From assembly GCF_000003195.3 (NCBI RefSeq), contig NC_012879.2, positions 34,339,505 to 34,403,504 on the forward strand: 64,000 bases of DNA, read 5' to 3'. Under the pieces are notes generated by a model, which saw only the letters and a program-made list of their open reading frames with translations, was not told where the DNA came from and did not search any database. How positions within the stretch are numbered: the stretch's first letter is position 1; each line of letters starts with the position of its first letter. Both the position numbers and the translations under genes were made by a program. The stretch comes from Sorghum bicolor (taxonomy: Eukaryota; Streptophyta; Magnoliopsida; Poales; Poaceae). This document shows positions 57,888-64,000 of the stretch, piece after piece.

Positions 57888-60710
57888 ATGTCGACTACCA
57901 AGTTCGACTTGGAGAACGTCATCCCCGTGACGGAAGCCAATCTCAGAGATGAGCTGAAGCAAGCTATTGCAAAAGCTATGGAGGATTACAAGCAGTAATG
58001 TTTGAAGTCCTTCAGTATTAACAGGAGCGGCGAAGTAATCCAGAAGGAAGCACTGCCGGCGCCTCAGCAGGCTACTTTTGAAGCCAATCCTGGTAAACTT
58101 CAAGACATGGTTGATAGTGCTATTAACCGTGCCTTGATCAATCAAGCTGGTGTGCTGTCCAATACAGTTTTCAACGCCGTGGCTAGAACTTTCAAAGAAG
58201 GACAATTGCCACCAAATTATGTGGGCCTTGTCTATCATCAGCCAGGATCGCCAGTTGTCACAGCTCCACCGGCTACTACGGCCGCTGAGGGTACAGAAAC
58301 TACCACTCCTCCAAGCACACTAGGACTCTCTAATGTGCAATCTACGCCGATGACAACTAATCCATCAACTTCAGAGGAGCAAATTAAGCTTGCCACAGAT
58401 CTATTAGCATCGGCAATGTCGAGGTCTATTCCTCCCAACTGGTGGGGTTATGGTATGCCCCAGAGATGATGTTGAAGACTCCTGGAACATCTCAAGTGGC
58501 TGATATGACAGGCAAGGCTCCTATGGCATCGGCACCTCCCAATCTGCCGATGAATCAGAGTCCCCAGTATACCACAACTACTACTGCAAGACCTTACACT
58601 GGGAATTCTCAAGCTCCAACATTCCAGATGCCTAACGGATTGGCAGATTCAATGCCGACGCAGCAGAGGTTTATGACACAGCCAGGGTTTGTCAATTCGA
58701 TGATGATGCCCAATCTTCAGCCATCGGCAGGGTTCATGCCGATGAATGCTAACAGTGGATGGACGGGGCAGCTAGTCTTTCCACAAATGCCTCAACAGAA
58801 TCATCAGGCCTCAGGGTTTCAACAAGGCCAAGTCCAGCCTGGATTCCAGAATCAAGGGTTGCCCAACCAGCCGATGAATCTTGGTCAACAGTTTGGTGGT
58901 CAGACGATCAACCCCATGTTCCATGTAGATCGCGCGCCTCAGCGACACGTGGAAGTGTATCAGTGGGCGCCAGATCCACAACCACCCCATCGGCAAGATG
59001 CCGATGCTTATTGGGCCGATAAAATTACTGAAGTAATGAGAGACCAATTTGGGATAAAACCCAAAGTCAACACTTACTCTTATCGGACGTCGTATCCTCC
59101 TGCATACGATTTAATTCCACTTCCAAATCGGTACAAGGTACCAGATTTCACTAAGTTTTACGGACAGGATGATACGTCGACTATGGAGCATGTCAACAGG
59201 TTTATCATCCAATGTGGAGAAGCTGCTAACATGGATGAATTGAGGGTTCGACTGTTTTCATCATCTTTATCTGGATCGGCTTTCACCTGGTTTATATCAT
59301 TGCCTCCTAATTCAGTGATTACTTGGGCCGATCTGGAGAAGCAGTTCCACAAGTACTTATTTTCTGGAGTCCATGAGAAGAAGATTACCGATTTGGTCAG
59401 ATTGAAATAGCGCAATGATGAATCGGTTGAAAGTTTTGTGCAGAGGTTGCGAGAAGTCAAGAATAAATGCTATAGTCTGGTTTTGGACGATCAGCAGCTA
59501 GCCGATTTGGCTTTCCAAGGTTTGTTGCCACATATCAGGGACAAATATGCTTCTCAAGAGTTCGAGAGCCTGAGTCACTTGGTCCAGAGGATTTCCGACC
59601 AGGATATCAAACCCTTTGAACCTAAGAGAGCTTGGAACAAAAAGGTGTCATTTGTTGACGAGGCAGCAAGCTCAGATTCTGATGAAGAGCCAGTCATCGG
59701 CTTGGCAGAGCGGGTGAAGAACAAAAAGCCGATGTCTTGCCCTTTTGGGCATAAGGAGCCAGAGAAGTTTGTATTTGACATTACTAAAGCCGATAGGATA
59801 TTTGACTTTCTACTTCAGGAAGGGCAAATCAAATTGTTGCCTAATCATGTTATTCCATCGGCCAAAGAATTAAAGAAGATGAAATACTGCTAGTGGCACA
59901 ATGCAACTTCTCACAGCACCAATGAATGCAAGGTTTTTAGACAACAGCTGCAATCGGCTATTGAATCTGGGAGAATCAAATTTGATAGTTCCAAAGCTCA
60001 GAAGCCGATGAAGATCGATCAACATCCTTTCCCAACAAATATGTTGGATGCTAAGGGAAAGACCAAAGTCTTGACGTCGAAAGCAGCTGAAAGGAATGCA
60101 TCGGTAGATCCTCAGCATCAAACTACTACTGCCGATGCCAAAGGAAAAGGCTTGATCCAAGAGGGAACTAACTCGGGAAGGCCTCCCCGATCTGGTATTG
60201 TGATAACTCATAGAAGGCCTCGGAAGACTTGAAAGCAACGTGAGAATCGTTATCGGCGCCAGCAAGAAGACTATCGTTGGGAAGAAGAAAGACGCCGACA
60301 GGAGTGGAATCGGCACAAGGATCACTGGAACTGCCCATTCTTTATCCATTGCTGGGAGCAGAACATCAAATTACCCACTGTTAGAGATTGCCCTGAGTGC
60401 AATGGTTATGATCGGTATGACAGATCCGATCGGCGCTACCACGATGATGATCGGCGATTTAATGGGCCGATTAGGGGGAGAGCGTCAGTTCATGATCGGC
60501 TGGGGGGCAGACTCAGTGTACACGACAGGCTTGGTGATCGCGTTGAATATTTTCCCAGGAACCAGGAAGAGCTTGAAGAGATGGCTAATGCACGAGTTTC
60601 CGATGAGTTCATATTTTGTAGGGACGCCAATACTCATCGGATGGAGTCAAGGGAACATCGTCGTCCATCGGCAAGGCAGTCACCACTTCCCCCATGGTGT
60701 CCAGAGGGGT
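57888..60710 (+). pseudogene. gag of the Tat-lineage element, broken
   Basis: Starts MSTTKFDLENVIPVTEANLR. TAA at 57996, a frameshift near 58467, TAG at 59408, TAG at 59891 and further breaks. The core gag signature is clear (VPDFTKFYGQDDTSTMEHV, LFSSSLSGSAFTWF, DLEKQFHKYLFSG, SVESFVQRLREVK). A zinc-knuckle-like CxWH...SHSTNEC follows near 59889, then a basic, arginine- and aspartate-rich segment. It would form the particle and bind element RNA. Most stops are one transition away from Gln or Trp codons. Confidence 0.85.
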
Positions 60711-63700
60711 TGACTAAGACACAGAAGAGGAGACTGCAACACGAAAGACGAGAAGAGCTAAGCAAGGGCGAGAACTCTGGCCAGTCTGGGGATCAGCAAC
60801 AACCAGATCCTAAAGGGAAAGGGCCATCGGCAGATGTTAACATGGTATTCATGTTGCCAATGGAATTCCTCGCGCCGTCCAGCGATGCTGAGGAGTTGGA
60901 GTTTTCTGACCAGATAGCTCAGTTGGCTCTGGATCCGATGACAGCTATCTTTGAAAAGCCTACCGACAATGAAAGGCAGCATCTTAAGGCTCTGTTTGTC
61001 AAAGGAAGAGTTGATGGTCAGCCGATGACCAAGATATTAACTGATGGTGGAGCTGCAATCAACATCATGCCGTATGCAGTCTATCGGAAGCTTGGAAAAG
61101 GAGATCAAAATTTGACCAAGACCGATATGATGCTGAAAGACTTTGAAGGAAATGTGTCTCCGGTTAAGGGGGCGATCTGCGTCGAGTTGACTATCGCCAG
61201 CAAAACCTTGCCGACAACCTTCTTTGTGATCACTAGAAAAGGTGCCTACAATCTACTGTTAGGGAGAGATTGTATTCATGCCAATTGTTGCATCCCATCT
61301 ACAATGCACCAGTGCTTGGTTCAATGGGTAGGTGACAAGGTTGAGATTGTCTCGGGAGATTCTTCCTATGTCATTGCATCGGCAGAGGCAGATACCTATG
61401 TGAAGACTAGGTGTATCTCGGGAGAGATTTGGGAGAAGGATTTCCTCAAAGTGGCCGATTATGAAACTCCACCGATCTAAGTAGTCGGTTCTGATGAGGA
61501 GTTTTAATGGATAGGTTCGCCGATGATGGAAAACGAGGCCAGGGGTTCACATCGGCCGATGATTTGGTAGAGGTAGATATAGGTAGTGGTGGTAAACCTA
61601 GACCTACTTTTATTAGTGCTAAGTTAAATTCTGAGTGTAAGCAGCAGTTAACCGATTTGTTAAAGGAATATAAGGATTGCTTTGCTTGGGATTATACTGA
61701 GATGCCTGGTTTGGACCGATCGATTGTTGAACATCGGTTACCCATCAAGTCTGGATTTCGGCTACATCAACAGCTAGCTCGCAGATGTAATCCTAATATT
61801 CTTCCTGATATTAAGGCCGAAATAACCAAACTTATTGATGCTAAATTTATTCGGCAGTGTCGGTATGCCGAGTGGATTTCCAATGTTGTTCCAGTCTACA
61901 AGAAAAATGGGAAGCTTTGGGTTTGCATTGATTTCAGGAATCTTAATAAAGCTACAACGATGGATGGTTACCCAATGTCGGTTGCCGATTTACTAGTTGA
62001 TGCTGCGGCTGGGCATCGGATCATCAGCTTTATGGATGGCAATGCAGGATACAATCAAATATTCATGGCTGAAGAAGATATTCCAAAGACTGCATTTAGA
62101 TGTCCTGGTCATGTTGGGTTGTTTGAATGGATAGTCATGACCTTTGGCTTGAAAAATGCTGGTGCTACTTATGACAGGGCTATGAATTTTATCTTTCATG
62201 AGTTCATCGGCAAGCTGGTGAAAATTTATATTGATGATGTGGTGGTTAAGTCTGGGGATTTCACAAAACATCTTGCAGATTTGCGAAAGGTGTTGGAATG
62301 TACACGGAAGCATGGTTTGAAGATGAACCCTAATAAGTGTGCATTTGGTGTATCGGCAGGACAATTCCTTGGTTTCATGGTGCATCAAAGGGGGATTGAA
62401 ATTAGTAGGAGATCCATTGATGCTATCAACAAAATAGTTGCTCCTACCAATAAAACTGAGCTCCAGTCCTTGATCAGCAAGGTAAATTTTATCAAAAGAT
62501 TTATATCTAACTTATCTAGCAAAATCCGTGCTTTCAGTCCTTTACTTAAATTGAAAGCCGATCAAGAGTTCATCTGGGGGAGGGAGCAACAGTTGGCTCT
62601 AGATGAAATCAAGAATTATTTGGTAAATCCTCCACTTCTGATTCCACCTCAGTAAGGAAAGCCCTTCAGATTATATTTATCTACCGATGGTATGGTCATC
62701 GGTTCAACTTTAATTCAAGAATTTGAAGGGAAAGAACGTGTGATTTATTATTTAATGAGGAGATTGATTGATGCTGAGACCAGGTATTCGGCCATTGAAA
62801 AGTTATGTTTGTGTCTTTATTTCTCATGTATTAAGTTGAGACACTGTTTGTTATCAGTTGAATGCACTGTTATATGCAAAGATGATGTGGTCCGGTATAT
62901 GCTATCTATGCCGATCATGAGTGGTAGGATCGGTAAGTGGATTTTGGCACTGTCGGAATTCGATCTGCGTTACGAATCGGCTAAAGCAGTTAATGGACAC
63001 ATTATGACCGATTTTGTAACTCAACATTGCGGTGCGGTGGAAACTTTGGAAATTGTGCCTTGGACACTCTTCTTTGATGGATCCACGTGTGACCGGGGGG
63101 GCAGGAATCGACATAGTGTTAATTTCCCCTCAGGGAAGGAAATACGAATTCTCCTTGCCGATTCTTGCCACGTCGACGAATAATCAAGCTGAGTATCAAG
63201 CCTTAATTAAGGGGTTGGATTTGTTGAAAGAGGTTCGTGCTGACGCTGTTGAAATCTTCGGGGATTCTATGTTGGTTATAAATCAATTAGCTGGAAGTTA
63301 TGAATGCCGAAGTGAGGTCTTAATAACGTATTACGAAAGGAGTATGCAACTGTTAAAGGAATTTAGGGATTTCTGATTAGAGCATATTACTCGATTGCAT
63401 AATGAAGAGGCCAATCGATTGGCTCAGCATGCCTCGGGATATCAGCCCATGTTAAACACAATATCAGCAATTAGTGCCGATGATTGGAGAAAATAGATCG
63501 TTGATTATTTGAAAGATCCATCCAAGAAAGTTGAGAGACGTGTTCGGTTTCAAGCCACCAAGTATGTGCTCCTCGAAGATGAATTGTATTATCGAACAAT
63601 TGATGGAATTCTTCTCAAATGCTTAGGTGATGATGAGGCTAAAAGTTTAATGGGAGAAATCCATGAAGGAGTATGTGGAGCACATCAGTTGGCTTTTTAA

Positions 63701-64000
63701 AATGAAATGGATGATTAGGAGGAATGGGTATTATTGGCCAACCATACTTGAAGATTGTTTTAAATATTTCAAAGGGTGTCAAGGATGTCAAAAGTTTGGC
63801 AATATTCAAAGGGCACCCGCATTGGCCATGAATCCCATTATTAAACCTTGGTCGTTCCGGGGATGGGCTATTGTTCTAATCGGCCAAATTTACCCACCAT
63901 CAAGCAAAGGACATAAATTCATCTTGGTTGCCACCGATTATTTCACCAATTGGGTTGAAGCTATTCCTTTGAAGAAAGTAACATCGGCCAATATAATTGA
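60711..64000 (+). pseudogene. pol of the Tat-lineage element: protease, RT, two RNase H, integrase start
   Basis: Protease near 61036 (ILTDGGAAINIMPYAVYRKL; the active DTG/DSG reads DGG), RT (CIDFRNLNKATTMDGYP, MDGNAGYNQIFMAEEDI, catalytic YIDDVVVKSG at about 62229), first RNase H (LYLSTDGMVIGSTLIQEF; an Asp is present, the rest weak), second RNase H (WTLFFDGSTCDRGG, then after a frameshift at a run of seven G near 63101, NNQAEYQALIKGLDLL and IFGDSMLVINQLAGSYECRS), then the integrase finger (ELYYRTIDGILLKCL, HEGVCGAHQLAF, CQGCQKFGNI) and core (ILVATDYFTNWVEAI). Stops near 61480, 62655, 63376, 63494 and 63700. Confidence 0.88.

Larger units (their letters stand above)
57126..64000 (+). mobile_element. 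Tat-lineage Ty3/gypsy element, left part
   Basis: LTR, PBS, gag, protease, RT, RNase H, a second (archaeal-type) RNase H, and the start of integrase; the rest lies right of the window. The second RNase H between the first and integrase marks the Tat group. Many stops and frameshifts make it defective. It inserted into the LINE at 57122-57125. The whole element is unusually rich in CCGAT/ATCGG (see findings). Confidence 0.9.

Overview
This is nuclear DNA of a grass, most likely a panicoid (sorghum/sugarcane/maize group). That is inferred from the mix of Ty3/gypsy lineages, the Stowaway and GGCCTTGTTTAGTTC-type MITEs, and dense nesting of LTR elements. I see no intact ordinary host gene. Nearly everything is transposon, in several age layers, sitting on decayed pieces of a DNA topoisomerase II (TOP2)-like gene and Helitron remnants. 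All numbers here come from reading by eye.

Layout. 1-1481: 3' end of a Ty1/copia element inserted in a LINE (zf-RVT part to about 1860). 2.39-4.60 kb (minus): TOP2-like exons for the ATPase/transducer up to the TOPRIM EGDSAK motif, next to a Helitron helicase fragment (5.0-5.33 kb). 5444-6333: a foldback element with a 10-bp target duplication. 7591-9103: a solo LTR. 10409-18249: a four-level nest (Tekay-like solo LTR > Athila-like LTR piece > Athila-like solo LTR > small non-autonomous LTR element). 18.25-23.91 kb: low-information sequence with GC-rich tandem repeats. 23912-33779: a complete but decayed Tekay/Del-type gypsy element with LTRs of about 3 kb. 33.78-36.53 kb: MITEs and a tandem duplication. 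36529-36556: a Helitron-like 3' terminus. 38.5-41.1 and 55.5-56.0 kb (minus): the remaining TOP2-like exons (TOPRIM second half, breakage-reunion domain), split inside an exon by a Tekay-like element (41116-55527). That element is itself split by a young Athila-like gypsy element (42686-51978). 56.46-57.12 kb: the other half of a LINE. 57126-64000: the left part of a Tat-lineage gypsy element with two RNase H domains.

The Athila-like element is the most nearly functional unit. It has LTR pairs with about a dozen differences, one gag-pro-pol frame broken by only two stop codons, and an intact extra ORF of 202 codons. That ORF has its own TATA promoter, which shares an unusual architecture with the LTR promoters: paired GGGCGCCCGCCC boxes whose starts are exactly 21 bp apart. 

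The TOP2-like gene and the LINE are each present as two complementary halves at opposite ends of the window, on matching strands and in circularly permuted order. This suggests a large tandem duplication, another rearrangement, or an assembly artefact.
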